NCBI GenBank assembly: GCA_026393575.1
Contig: JAPKZX010000067.1
Coordinates: 1 to 40,660 of the forward strand
DNA length: 40,660 nt
Reading direction: 5' to 3'
Source: Actinomycetota bacterium
Lineage (GTDB): Bacteria > Actinomycetota > Acidimicrobiia > Acidimicrobiales > Ilumatobacteraceae
This document shows, piece by piece, positions 18,585 through 27,381 of this stretch. How positions within the stretch are numbered: position 1 is the first letter of the stretch; each line of letters begins with the position of its first letter. A program made the translations under genes and the position numbers. A model generated the notes under the pieces. The model saw only the letters and a list, made by a program, of their open reading frames with translations. It was not told the DNA's origin and did not search any database.

Positions 18585-18896
18585 TTAGTCGTCCAATCCG
18601 ATAATCGGAGGAACACGAAAACGACGCTCATCAGATGCAGGAGCAGCTGCCAACACTTCATCTGTGTCGAGACATGGAAGCTCAACGTCTTCACGCATGA
18701 TGTTGATGAGTGGATATGGCTGAGTCATGGGGCCAACACCATCAAGATCTAGGGCATCGATGTCGCTGAAATGTCCCATGACTTTGGCCAACTGCTCGGT
18801 GAAGTGAGCAACTTGAGCGTCATCAATGTCGAGACGCGCCAAACGAGCCACTTTGGCCACGTCGGATGCGGAAATGGGGCTACCTGACTGGGTCAC
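18585..18896 (-). CDS. gatC: Asp/Glu-tRNA(Asn/Gln) amidotransferase subunit C
   Basis: A 103-aa GatC that wraps around and stabilises GatA-GatB. The N-terminus ISASDVAKVARLARLDIDD is diagnostic, and the C-terminal RFRVPPIIG motif is present. The start is GTG with TAGGCT exactly 7 nt upstream and no Shine-Dalgarno, so the operon mRNA is likely leaderless. It is the first gene of gatCAB. Confidence 0.94.
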   Translation of the reverse strand: MTQSGSPISASDVAKVARLARLDIDDAQVAHFTEQLAKVMGHFSDIDALDLDGVGPMTQPYPLINIMREDVELPCLDTDEVLAAAPASDERRFRVPPIIGLDD

Positions 18897-18903
18897 GGCT
18901 TCT

Positions 18904-18909
18904 AGCCTA
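18904..18909 (-). promoter_or_regulatory. Leaderless -10 box of gatCAB (TAGGCT)
   Basis: TAGGCT on the minus strand ends 7 nt before the gatC GTG, in the 44-bp gap after the enoyl-CoA hydratase. Confidence 0.5.
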
Positions 18910-18940
18910 CGAGCCCTCTAGCGAGAAGGCGCAAACAGAT

Positions 18941-19744
18941 TTAGGCGTTCGGATGAACAGGCGGAAATTCTGCCTGACGCTTTTGCAAGAAGCTCTGCAC
19001 GCCTTCTTTGAAATCTGACCGTGTGAACGATTCCTGCATCAAACGAAGTGCTTCTTTGCTGGCGCTAGAGACATCTTTTTCATAGTCCGAATAGACCTGT
19101 CGTTTCATGACTGCCATGGAAGATGGGGACACATTCATTGCGAGGTCGGCTGCATACGCAAGCACGACGTCCATGAGTTGATCTGCAGGGACAACTTTGT
19201 TGACCATGCCCATCTGTTGTGCTTCATTCGCCATAACGACGCGACTAGACATCATGAGGTCGAGCGCATTGGCTTGACCAACTAGTCGCGGCAATACCCA
19301 CGAGATGCCGTATTCACCAATGAGACCACGCTTGGAAAATGCAACAGTGAACTTGGCTGTATCTGCTGCAAAGCGCATGTCGCACATCAATGCTTGTACT
19401 AAACCGAGACCTGCGGCCGCTCCATTGATCGCTGCAATAACTGGCTTTGTAATGCGGGTGATCTCATCTTGCATGCGACCTTCAACAATGCTTGCTCCAT
19501 CTTTTGATGACGCCGTGTCGCCAGAAGGAATTGCTTGCAACGTTCCCATGTCGGCACCTGCGCAATAACCCTTGCCGGCGCCGGTCACAACAATGACTCG
19601 TACGTTTGGATCTGCAACTGCAGCATCAATTGCAGCAAAGTACTCATTGCCCATGCGGCCTGTCCATGCATTCAGACGATCGGGACGATTAAAAGTAATG
19701 AGACCAATACCTGGCTCACGGACTTCATATAAACATTCACTCAT
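18941..19744 (-). CDS. Enoyl-CoA hydratase/isomerase family protein
   Basis: A 267-aa crotonase-fold protein. The oxyanion-hole segments are GYCAGADMG and AAINGAAAGLGLVQALMCDMRFA. One catalytic glutamate is in LIGEYGISWVLPRLVG. It most likely hydrates a 2-enoyl-CoA in beta-oxidation or acts on a related CoA ester; the substrate is not readable. The frame is open further upstream, but the ATG at 19744 (MSECLYEV) fits family N-termini; 19750 is the alternative. Both lie inside the lgt 3' end, so the gene is the last of the ferredoxin-hydrolase-lgt cluster. Confidence 0.88.
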   Translation of the reverse strand: MSECLYEVREPGIGLITFNRPDRLNAWTGRMGNEYFAAIDAAVADPNVRVIVVTGAGKGYCAGADMGTLQAIPSGDTASSKDGASIVEGRMQDEITRITKPVIAAINGAAAGLGLVQALMCDMRFAADTAKFTVAFSKRGLIGEYGISWVLPRLVGQANALDLMMSSRVVMANEAQQMGMVNKVVPADQLMDVVLAYAADLAMNVSPSSMAVMKRQVYSDYEKDVSSASKEALRLMQESFTRSDFKEGVQSFLQKRQAEFPPVHPNA

Positions 19745-20579
19745 GTTCATTGACCGTAGACGCTTCGCGGTCGCCACGAGAACGCAGACGAGTAATTCCA
19801 ATAAACAAGGCCGCCGCACTAAACGCTCCAATAGAAACCCACTGATTCAGGCGCAATCCGCCTGCCGAATGAGCAGGGTCTATTCGAAGCCCCTCAATGC
19901 CAAACCTCAGCGCGCTGTAACCCATGACGTACCACGCCAGAATTCGACCCGGCGCAGGTTGCAAGCGCTTCTCTAATGCAATGAGAACGAATGCCAACGC
20001 AAGGCACCCCAGCGACTCGTACAAGAACGTTGGATGAAACAAGGTGTCGACGGAGTATCCATTTTTCACAGTGAGGTAATCAGAGATGTCTAGACCCCAC
20101 GGCAATGTTGTGGGCCTGCCAAAGAGTTCTTGGTTCCACCAATTACCCCAACGCCCAATTGCCTGCGCGACTGCAATCGCAGGAACCGCGCACGACACGA
20201 TTGCCCATGCATTGAGACCACGCACCCGAGCGCGCCATGCACCAACAAGAACACCAAGTGCGACGCCACCCCAAATGCCGAGGCCGCCTTCCCAGATCTT
20301 TACAGCGTCAATCCAATGACCGCGAAACAATTCGTAGTCAGTGATGACGTGGTACACGCGACCACCAATGACGCCAGCGGGAACTGCCCACATAGCAATC
20401 GATGAGAAATCATCTGTAGTTCCTGCGCCACGTGATTCTGCACGGCGGCCTGCAATTCGGATTGCAACAATGACTCCAAGTGCAATCATCAATCCATACG
20501 CGTTCAGCCGCAAAGGACCAATATGAATCGATCCTGATGACGGACTAGGTATCGACGCGAGAATCGCGGAGAGCATCAT
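19737..20579 (-). CDS. lgt: Prolipoprotein diacylglyceryl transferase
   Basis: A 280-aa polytopic membrane enzyme that attaches diacylglycerol to the lipobox cysteine of prolipoproteins. Signature blocks are GVIGGRVYHVITDY, WEGGLGIWGGVALG and GRWGNWWNQELFGRPT (the Lgt motif), then HPTFLYESLG. There are about seven membrane segments. The ATG overlaps the stop of the upstream hydrolase as ATGA. A lipobox substrate (32568-33731) and an lnt-like gene occur in the same window. Confidence 0.95.
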   Translation of the reverse strand: MMLSAILASIPSPSSGSIHIGPLRLNAYGLMIALGVIVAIRIAGRRAESRGAGTTDDFSSIAMWAVPAGVIGGRVYHVITDYELFRGHWIDAVKIWEGGLGIWGGVALGVLVGAWRARVRGLNAWAIVSCAVPAIAVAQAIGRWGNWWNQELFGRPTTLPWGLDISDYLTVKNGYSVDTLFHPTFLYESLGCLALAFVLIALEKRLQPAPGRILAWYVMGYSALRFGIEGLRIDPAHSAGGLRLNQWVSIGAFSAAALFIGITRLRSRGDREASTVNEHE

Positions 20580-21334
20580 GCAGTGACGCGTCGTGCGAAG
20601 GCAACAGCGCCTTCAAAAATAATGTCTTTGTCGTAATCCTGTGTTGCAACGTGATAACTACGCTCCAACATCACGCGCTCTACGGAGCCTCCATACGTGG
20701 CGGCCAAGGCATCGCTGTCACTTGGTTGCACCACATGATCCTGCACCGAGGTAAACAACAACAACGGCATCTTTATCGAGGGGTAACGCGGTGCGAGTGG
20801 CGCAAGACCGTCAGCCAAAAATGACTTCATTGCTGCAAGCGGTGTACCTGCATATGCAGTCTCATGAACATTGGGGTCTGCAATGTCTGAACCGATGCCA
20901 TCCATCGTTTCGGTGCCGCTGTCAAGCATGCCTTGCACCATGTCCAACACTTCTTGTGGTTGAGGTTGTGTTGCTGGGTTGATGCATACGAGACCTTTTA
21001 CTTCAGGATGTTCTGCTCCGGCCCACAACGTAAGTGCGCCACCCATTGAAAGACCCATCACAACAATTTTTGACGCGCGTTGTGCCAAACGTTGATACGC
21101 CTTTTCGACATCGCCGCTCCAATCAGCCCATCGCGTAGGAATCATGTCTTCCATCGCTGTTCCGTGACCAGCAAGTTGTGGAAGTTCCACGTGAAAATCT
21201 GCTGATGCGCAAGCCTCAGCCAAGGCACGCATTGACCCTGGGTTGCCAGTGAATCCGTGAAGGACAAGGACGCCTGCTTGACCAGTTCCGTTATGGGAAA
21301 AAGGTTCTGCTCCGGGAATTGTTGCTGCTGTCAT
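20576..21334 (-). CDS. Alpha/beta hydrolase (carboxylesterase/monoacylglycerol-lipase type)
   Basis: A 252-aa serine hydrolase. The oxyanion loop is LHGFTGNPGSM, the nucleophile elbow GLSMGG (Ser96), the acid Asp199 in TSVQDHVV and the base His228 in ERSYHVAT. The arrangement is like the Bacillus Est30/monoacylglycerol lipase group, with a short cap. Its substrate is unknown; it probably acts on short acyl esters or monoglycerides in the cytoplasm. It lies 21 bp after the ferredoxin and overlaps lgt by 4 bp. There is no clear Shine-Dalgarno. Confidence 0.86.
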   Translation of the reverse strand: MTAATIPGAEPFSHNGTGQAGVLVLHGFTGNPGSMRALAEACASADFHVELPQLAGHGTAMEDMIPTRWADWSGDVEKAYQRLAQRASKIVVMGLSMGGALTLWAGAEHPEVKGLVCINPATQPQPQEVLDMVQGMLDSGTETMDGIGSDIADPNVHETAYAGTPLAAMKSFLADGLAPLAPRYPSIKMPLLLFTSVQDHVVQPSDSDALAATYGGSVERVMLERSYHVATQDYDKDIIFEGAVAFARRVTA

Positions 21335-21355
21335 TTTCTTGTCTTTCTGATTTGG

Positions 21356-21664
21356 CTAGTACGGGTCATTATCGGAACCAGGTTCTTCCCACCATTCAGT
21401 GGGAACACCTTCCGCTTCCCATTCGGGAAATGGGTAAATGCAGTTCACTGGGCATGCCGGCAGACACTTGTCGCAACCGCTGCATAACTCAGGAATGATG
21501 ACAACGTCGGCCCCATGATTGAAAATGGCGCCTAATTGAGGTGGGCAATGACGCAAACACGCATCACAGTTGATGCACTCCGCCATCTCGATCCGCAACG
21601 GCACGTTCTTCCACTTCGGGTTTCGGGCACGAGTCTCAATTCGTTCGCTTCGTGACGCAGTCAT
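21356..21664 (-). CDS. 2[4Fe-4S] ferredoxin
   Basis: A 102-aa ferredoxin with two clusters: C30-x2-C33-x2-C36-x3-C40-P and C61-x2-C64-x2-C67-x3-C71-P. An N-terminal basic segment of about 25 residues and an acidic Trp-rich C-terminus (EWWEEPGSDNDPY) flank the domain. It is a low-potential electron carrier whose partner is not evident. The ATG at 21664 is chosen because TACACT lies exactly 7 nt upstream, although the frame is open further. It is the first gene of the cluster leading to lgt. Confidence 0.85.
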   Translation of the reverse strand: MTASRSERIETRARNPKWKNVPLRIEMAECINCDACLRHCPPQLGAIFNHGADVVIIPELCSGCDKCLPACPVNCIYPFPEWEAEGVPTEWWEEPGSDNDPY

Positions 21665-21671
21665 CGTGGCA

Positions 21672-21677
21672 AGTGTA
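21672..21677 (-). promoter_or_regulatory. Leaderless -10 box of the ferredoxin operon (TACACT)
   Basis: TACACT on the minus strand ends 7 nt before the ferredoxin ATG. No Shine-Dalgarno is present. Confidence 0.5.
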
Positions 21678-21744
21678 GGTGACGCCACCCGACCATTTAT
21701 AAGGGTGTTTGACCTGTGACCCAGATACTGGTGGACTAGAAGGC

Positions 21745-22564
21745 GTGCCCCGTTCCGATCGCCTTCAAAGACAGCGACGGATCGACGGTCATGCGGTGGC
21801 CGCAATCGTTCCCTTGCTTGCACTCTTTCCCGCGTGGCTTGTCTCGGTTGCCGCCTTCTGGTGGGTGCTCGTCCAATTCATTTACATCCCGTTTGTACTT
21901 TTCGCATCCGTTGTGTTGTTGCTCGGTGGTCTGTTATTTGAACGCACCATCCAACGCCTTGTCCTTCAACGCTTACTTGGGGCTCGTACACCTACGAGGT
22001 CTGAACGGGATGCACTACAAAAGGCATGGCACATTGTTGCGCAAGCCAATCACATTCCCCCGGGAAAATTTGTTCTTGCAGTTTCTGATTCCGATGAACT
22101 GAATGCGTTTGCATCTGGCGGCCATCTCGTTGTTGTTTCTAGTTGGGCAATTTCGCATTTGTCTCATGACGATTTGTGTGGTGTGCTTGCACACGAACTC
22201 AGCCATCATCTCGGTATGCACACTCTTGCTCTCACCGTTGGGCAAAGGTTAACCATCCCCATCATCTTGCTCGCTCGAATTGGATTTCTTTTGCAAAATG
22301 TCGCGCATGCAGCCACCGATACATTTGCTTCACATCAGTAACGCCGTCGGCAAGGGCGCAGAATTCAAGGCAGACGAGACAGTTGTCTCAATGGGGTTCG
22401 GACGCCAACTCTTGAACTCGCTTCGGATAGTTGTCAGCAGCGGAAATGGCGAAAGAGCAACGCATTGGCGAGATCGACTCGTCACTTCTCACCCCCCGGC
22501 CCGCACTCGAATTGCACGAATCGAAGCCCAGTTGCGTCAGATGCCCCGAGGTAACCGCCGATAG
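21745..22564 (+). pseudogene. M48-family zinc metallopeptidase (HtpX-like), frameshifted
   Basis: The first frame (to TAA at 22341) encodes two N-terminal membrane helices and the zinc site HELSH at residues 150-154 from the GTG at 21745 (a TTG at 21709 is an alternative start). The +1 frame then continues with GAEFKADETVVSMGFG, which carries the third zinc ligand and the ExxxD helix, and SHPPARTRIARIEAQL, the usual M48 tail, ending at 22564. The two parts together make a normal M48 B-type peptidase except that HELSH and EFKAD are only about 56 residues apart, against nearly 80 in E. coli HtpX. The lesion lies at about 22310-22345. It is either a real pseudogene with a small deletion, a sequencing/assembly error, or, less likely, a programmed frameshift. 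In health such proteins degrade misfolded membrane proteins. Confidence 0.75.
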
Positions 22565-22567
22565 CGT
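22562..22567 (+). promoter_or_regulatory. Leaderless -10 box of hemE (TAGCGT)
   Basis: TAGCGT ends 7 nt before the hemE ATG and overlaps the stop of the broken M48 gene. No Shine-Dalgarno is present near the start. Confidence 0.5.
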
Positions 22568-22574
22568 TTGCAGT

Positions 22575-23612
22575 ATGACAAGCCTCCCGGGTGACCCATT
22601 TCTTGCAGCTGCCCGCGGCGAATTTTCGCGCCACACTCCCGTCTGGTTTATGCGTCAAGCCGGTCGCAGCCTTCCTGAGTATCGAGCCAGTCGCGGTGAG
22701 GGAAGCATCCTTGAAGCAATCAAGAAACCCGAACTTGCCGCAGAGTTCACCATGCAGCCGGTGCGTCGTTACGGCGTTGACGCAGCAGTTCTCTATTCCG
22801 ACATTGTTGTTCCTGCTCACGCAGTCGGATTCGGAATCGATGTCGCACCCGGTACCGGCCCAGTCGCGCAACAACCACTTCGCTCAAGCACCGACCTTGC
22901 TCGACTTCGTCCACTGCATCACGAAGACATCACGTACGTCACCGACACAGTCTTAGAACTTGTCAAAGAACTCAAGGTTCCCCTCTTAGCGTTTGCTGGT
23001 GCTCCCTTTACAGTGGCCAGCTACCTCGTTGAAGGTCGCCCGAGTCGTACATACCAAAACACCAAACGGCTTATGCGTGAAGACACTGTTCTCTGGCACG
23101 AAGTAATGGAGCGACTCGTTCAGCATTCTGTCGAATTCATTTCGGCGCAATTGTCTGCTGGAGCCGAAGCATTCCAAGTATTTGATTCTTGGGCCGGCGC
23201 ATTATCACGAAGCGATTACGACACGTTTGTGCGACCACACACCACAGAAGTGTTCTCACAGTTGTCACAACGCCATCCTGGAGTTGCAGGTATCCACTTC
23301 GGCATTGGTTGCGATCATCTTCTTGAATCAATGAACTCAGTTGGTAACGCAGTCATCGGGCTCGATTGGCGTACAACTATTTCAGCGGCACGCCAGCGCC
23401 TCGGTTCAGATGTTGTGGTGCAAGGAAACCTGGACCCAGCCCTCGTGCTCGCTGGTACCGACATCGCGCTTGAAGGCGCCACACAAGTTTTACAAGACAA
23501 CAATCAACACCCCGGACATATCTTCAACTTGGGACATGGTGTTCAACCAGACACCGATCCAGAAGTACTGAACGCAGTCGTTGCTTATGTACATGAACGG
23601 ACTACACGATGA
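22575..23612 (+). CDS. hemE: Uroporphyrinogen decarboxylase
   Basis: A 345-aa cytoplasmic enzyme that decarboxylates uroporphyrinogen III to coproporphyrinogen III. The N-terminal signature is PVWFMRQAGRSLPEYR, followed by QPVRRYGVDAAVLYSDIVVPA with the catalytic aspartate; GLDWRTT and the C-terminal FNLGHGV motif are present. The frame is open upstream, but the ATG at 22575 (MTSLPGDPF) fits family length and the -10 box. Its last 4 bp overlap hemH (ATGA). It heads the hem operon. Confidence 0.95.
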   Translation: MTSLPGDPFLAAARGEFSRHTPVWFMRQAGRSLPEYRASRGEGSILEAIKKPELAAEFTMQPVRRYGVDAAVLYSDIVVPAHAVGFGIDVAPGTGPVAQQPLRSSTDLARLRPLHHEDITYVTDTVLELVKELKVPLLAFAGAPFTVASYLVEGRPSRTYQNTKRLMREDTVLWHEVMERLVQHSVEFISAQLSAGAEAFQVFDSWAGALSRSDYDTFVRPHTTEVFSQLSQRHPGVAGIHFGIGCDHLLESMNSVGNAVIGLDWRTTISAARQRLGSDVVVQGNLDPALVLAGTDIALEGATQVLQDNNQHPGHIFNLGHGVQPDTDPEVLNAVVAYVHERTTR

Positions 23613-24544
23613 CCATCGAAAACTCTCAACGAACCGCCGTAGTGCTCATGGCGTACGGAACGCCACGTAGCAAAGAAGAGATTCTCCCCTATTACACAGA
23701 CATTCGCCGCGGACGCCCACCAACAGATGAGCAATTACAAGACCTCACTAATCGATATGAAGCCATCGGTGGTCTTTCTCCACTCAAACAACTCACTGAA
23801 GATCAGCGCGATGCATTGCAAAGTGAACTAGACAGCATTTCTCCAAACACATTTCAAGTCTTTCTCGGCTTGAAGCATGCCTCGCCATTTATTGAAGAGA
23901 CAGTTACAGAAGTTGTTGGACTCGGTTACAAGAAAATTGTTGGCCTTGTGCTTGCGCCGCATTACTCCTCTTATTCCATTGGGCAATACATGGATCGCGT
24001 TCGTGCAGTAGCTGAGCCAGCAGGTATCACTGTTTCAGGTATCGATTCTTGGGCACGCGAAGAAGCATTTATAGATTTTCTCGCGAATGACATGCGCGAA
24101 AAGTTGGCATCACTACCAGAACGCACCAAGGTGTTGTTCACAGCGCACTCACTTCCACAGCGAATCATCGATGGTGGCGACCCTTACCCCGAAGAGTTGC
24201 GCGCAACTGCAGAGTTAGTCGCGGAAAAAGTTGGATTGACGCGCTGGTCAGATTGGTCAATCGCATGGCAATCTGCAGGCCGCACGCCTGAGCCCTGGAT
24301 TGGTCCTGACATTCTCGAAGTCATCGATTCATTCGCTGCTCAGAGTGCAAGCGGTGAGCCCATTGATGGAGTGCTCGTCAGCGCATGCGGATTTGTTGCA
24401 GACCACCTCGAAGTTCTTTTTGACCTCGACATCGAAGCCTCGAAACATGCGGAGTCCCATGGCATCGCATTTGCGCGCACAGCTTGCGTCAATTCCAACG
24501 CATCTGTGATGGCAGCTTTGGCACGTTCGGTTGCTGCATTGTGA
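23609..24544 (+). CDS. hemH: Ferrochelatase (probably coproporphyrin-type)
   Basis: A 311-aa ferrochelatase. The start is VVLMAYGTPRSKEEILPYYTDIRRGRPP. The metal-site His is in LAPHYSSYSIGQYMDRV, and the second acidic site is in SACGFVADHLEVLFDLDIEA. In actinobacteria this enzyme usually inserts iron into coproporphyrin III (CpfC) rather than protoporphyrin IX; that assignment is from phylum knowledge. It overlaps hemE by ATGA and hemY by GTGA, so the three are translationally coupled. No C-terminal 2Fe-2S extension is present. Confidence 0.94.
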   Translation: MTIENSQRTAVVLMAYGTPRSKEEILPYYTDIRRGRPPTDEQLQDLTNRYEAIGGLSPLKQLTEDQRDALQSELDSISPNTFQVFLGLKHASPFIEETVTEVVGLGYKKIVGLVLAPHYSSYSIGQYMDRVRAVAEPAGITVSGIDSWAREEAFIDFLANDMREKLASLPERTKVLFTAHSLPQRIIDGGDPYPEELRATAELVAEKVGLTRWSDWSIAWQSAGRTPEPWIGPDILEVIDSFAAQSASGEPIDGVLVSACGFVADHLEVLFDLDIEASKHAESHGIAFARTACVNSNASVMAALARSVAAL

Positions 24545-25929
24545 ACCAAGCCCGGCGCGTCGTTGTCATTGGTGCTGGCATCTCTGGTCTCACCAGTGCC
24601 TTTTCACTACTGACATCCGAAGAATCAGTACAAGTGACTGTTCTTGAATCGTCGGATCGAATTGGTGGGCTAATTAAGACAACACCATTTGCTGGGCTTG
24701 GGGCTGTTGACGAAGGCGCGGACGCGTACCTTCTTCGTGTGCCGTTTGCAGCGCAACTTGCTGCTGAACTTGGATTAGGTGCTTCCATCACTTCGCCAAC
24801 TGGTGCACATGCTTCGGTGTGGCACAACGGCATGCACAGTATTCCTGGCGACCTCATGCTCGGAGTTCCTGCAAAAGTTCGTGCATTCGCAATGTCAAGC
24901 CTCATCTCACCACTTGGCAAGATGCGTGCCGCACTTGACCTCTTTCTACCTACAACCCAAGACAACGATTCCATCGGTCACTATGTGCGTCAACGTTTTG
25001 GCAACGAAATTCATGAGCGTCTTGTCGACCCACTCGTCGGCAGCATCTATGCAGCAGACACAGACAACTTCTCTATGGCGGCAGTTCCACAGATTGCGTC
25101 GCTCACCACAAGCCGCAGCATGTTGCTGGCAGCCGGCAAAACGCGCGCGGCAGTTGCCAAAGCCCCGGCATCCCCCATCTTCGGGGTTCCCATGCGTGGC
25201 ATGGGCGCCATGACCGAAGGGCTCGCTCAACGTATTACCTCTCTTGGTGGCGACATCCGATGCAATCACGCAGTGAGCACAATCGAATCCAATAACAATC
25301 AATACACCGTTGTTACTGACAATGGTTCATTTGAGTGCGATGCCATCGTTATTGCCTCACCTGCGAAGCACAGTGCTGCGTTTATGAAAGCGCTCGACTC
25401 ACGTGCATCCGTATTGCTTGGCGAATGGGACCACGCATCCGTTGCGCTCATCACAATGGCAATTCCTGCCGACCAGTGGCCAAGCAAGTTGACGGGAAGC
25501 GGATACTTGGTGCCAAAGCCCGACCAACGCTGGGTTACTGCAGCCTCATTTGGTTCGAACAAATGGGCTCATTGGAGACCAGCAGATGGATCCATGATCG
25601 TGCGCGTCTCATTGGGGCGCGATGGCCTCGACGTGATGGATTTCGCTGATGACAAACTCATCAACTTGGCGCTTGCAGATATGAAGCGCCACCTTGGTAT
25701 CGATCTTGCACCACAACATGTGCGACTCAGTCGTTGGAATGATTCTTTCCCTCAATACAGGCCTCATCATTTCGCACGTCTTGCAGAGCTTGAACATTCA
25801 CTTTCGGCCACTGCACCAGGTGTTGTGTTTGCTGGTGCTAGCTACCGCGGAATCGGTATTCCTGCCTGTATCCAGCAAGGGCGAACAGCAAGTGCGTCTG
25901 TTCTCGAACGACTTGCGTCGAATCGGTAA
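24541..25929 (+). CDS. hemY: Protoporphyrinogen/coproporphyrinogen III oxidase (HemY/CgoX type)
   Basis: A 462-aa FAD flavoprotein. It begins with RRVVVIGAGISGLTSAF (dinucleotide-binding GxGxxG) and ends with the FAD C-terminal motif VFAGASYRGIGIPACIQQG. It oxidises the porphyrinogen before metal insertion; the Gram-positive form prefers coproporphyrinogen III. The GTG at 24541 overlaps the hemH stop as GTGA and removes a spurious N-terminal extension. With hemE and hemH it suggests the coproporphyrin-dependent heme route; the last enzyme of that route (HemQ/ChdC) is not in the window. Confidence 0.92.
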   Translation: MNQARRVVVIGAGISGLTSAFSLLTSEESVQVTVLESSDRIGGLIKTTPFAGLGAVDEGADAYLLRVPFAAQLAAELGLGASITSPTGAHASVWHNGMHSIPGDLMLGVPAKVRAFAMSSLISPLGKMRAALDLFLPTTQDNDSIGHYVRQRFGNEIHERLVDPLVGSIYAADTDNFSMAAVPQIASLTTSRSMLLAAGKTRAAVAKAPASPIFGVPMRGMGAMTEGLAQRITSLGGDIRCNHAVSTIESNNNQYTVVTDNGSFECDAIVIASPAKHSAAFMKALDSRASVLLGEWDHASVALITMAIPADQWPSKLTGSGYLVPKPDQRWVTAASFGSNKWAHWRPADGSMIVRVSLGRDGLDVMDFADDKLINLALADMKRHLGIDLAPQHVRLSRWNDSFPQYRPHHFARLAELEHSLSATAPGVVFAGASYRGIGIPACIQQGRTASASVLERLASNR

Positions 25930-27369
25930 ATGAAAAAAGTAATCGCTCCTCTTATTGCGGGCCTTTATGTTGCAGCCTCCATGCCGCCATGGGGTTGGTG
26001 GCCACTTGCATTCCTCGGTCTTGCCATTTACGCATCACTAGCAACGCGACCAGATAACGCTTCGCCTTTTCGAACTGCATTCATCTTCTTCAGTGCATGG
26101 TTTCTCCCTGCAATGGCATGGATGTGGTTTCTCACTGCACCGGGCTACATCGCTGCCGTGTGCATCTTTACCACCATTCATGGCATTGTAGCCATCGTTG
26201 CGAAGAGACTGTCGTACAACACTTCGTCACATCGTGCGGCACTCGTCGTATGCCATGCTCTCGCTGAAGCAATACGACTCTCGTTTCCTTTCGGTGGCGT
26301 TCCGCTAGCAACACTGGGCATCTCTCAAGTGCAAGGCCCGCTTGCTCAAATAGCCCCTGTGGCCGGCGTTATTGGCATCACAACAGCAACATTATGGATT
26401 GCTTTTTCGTCGCGAAAGATTCGCGCAGTTCTCATCGTGGCCGCAATTGCCATACTCGGCTCTGTCTTCGATACAACAAAAGACAGTGGACGATCACTAA
26501 ACATCACCACTGTTCAAGGTGGTGGCCCGCAGGGAACTCATGCCATCAATACAAATCCGCGCGATGCGTTTAATGCCCATCTCGCTGCCACGAAAACTCT
26601 TTCCGTAGACACGACACGCGACATGGTTGTGTGGCCCGAGAACGTCATCAACATTTCTGGTGACGGACTCTTTGTTGATAGCGACGAATACCAACAAGTT
26701 GTAGCGCAAGCAAAACGCTTGGCGGTGCCTTTCGTTGTCGGCATCACAGAAAATGCCGGAACGAACCAATTTACGAATGCTCAAGTGGTGATAGAACCAA
26801 ATGGCGTTGTCTCAAGTCGATACGACAAAGTTCGTCGTGTGCCCTTCGGTGAATACATGCCATTACGTTCAGTTCTTTCCGCAATTGGTGCCCCCACCGA
26901 TTTAGTTCCACGAGATGCGCGTCCTGGCGATGCACGAGGATGGGTTGATGTTGCAGGTACTCGCGCCGCCGTAGCAATTTCGTGGGAAATCTTTTTTGGA
27001 GGTCGCGTGAATGAAGGCGTTGTCGATGGCGCAACATTCATTATCAATCCAACTAATGGCTCTAGTTACACGTGGACAATTTTGCAGTCTCAACAAATTG
27101 CATCATCACGACTGCGAGCTCTTGAGCAAGGTCGCTGGGTGGTGCAGGTCTCGCCCACAGGCTTCAGTGCTTTTGTTGGGCCCGACGGCGCCGTGTACGA
27201 CAGAACCGGCATAACCAATCGAACAATTTCTGAACATCAGATTTCCCTACGCACGGGGCGCACCCCCTACTCCCGTCTAGGAAATAATGCTTATTTTTGG
27301 GCTCTCCTCGTGGCACTAGCCATTGTGGTCCGGCAGCGCTCACGAGCCTTTCAGCGGGCTGCCAGTTAG
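25930..27369 (+). CDS. lnt: Apolipoprotein N-acyltransferase-like protein, nucleophile Cys replaced by Ser
   Basis: A 479-aa protein with five to six N-terminal membrane helices (to about residue 180), a nitrilase-fold domain (190-450) and a last membrane helix. The catalytic glutamate is present (VVWPENV, Glu237), as are the lysine and second glutamate (YDKVRRVPFGEYMP, Lys300, Glu308). The nucleophile position, normally Cys in the I-C-(Y/W)-E motif, reads VAISWEIFFGG, i.e. Ser351 (codon TCG). Lnt adds the third acyl chain to lipoproteins. With Ser the enzyme may be inactive or chemically different; alternatively a lineage-specific variant works. The gene starts directly after the hemY stop with no gap. 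Confidence 0.85.
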   Translation: MKKVIAPLIAGLYVAASMPPWGWWPLAFLGLAIYASLATRPDNASPFRTAFIFFSAWFLPAMAWMWFLTAPGYIAAVCIFTTIHGIVAIVAKRLSYNTSSHRAALVVCHALAEAIRLSFPFGGVPLATLGISQVQGPLAQIAPVAGVIGITTATLWIAFSSRKIRAVLIVAAIAILGSVFDTTKDSGRSLNITTVQGGGPQGTHAINTNPRDAFNAHLAATKTLSVDTTRDMVVWPENVINISGDGLFVDSDEYQQVVAQAKRLAVPFVVGITENAGTNQFTNAQVVIEPNGVVSSRYDKVRRVPFGEYMPLRSVLSAIGAPTDLVPRDARPGDARGWVDVAGTRAAVAISWEIFFGGRVNEGVVDGATFIINPTNGSSYTWTILQSQQIASSRLRALEQGRWVVQVSPTGFSAFVGPDGAVYDRTGITNRTISEHQISLRTGRTPYSRLGNNAYFWALLVALAIVVRQRSRAFQRAAS

Positions 27370-27381
27370 CCTTCAGCGCCT

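Noticed and set aside
21709-21744. TTG start 12 codons upstream for the M48 gene
   Set aside because: No better signal than the GTG at 21745; the extra residues do not look like a family N-terminus. It remains possible.
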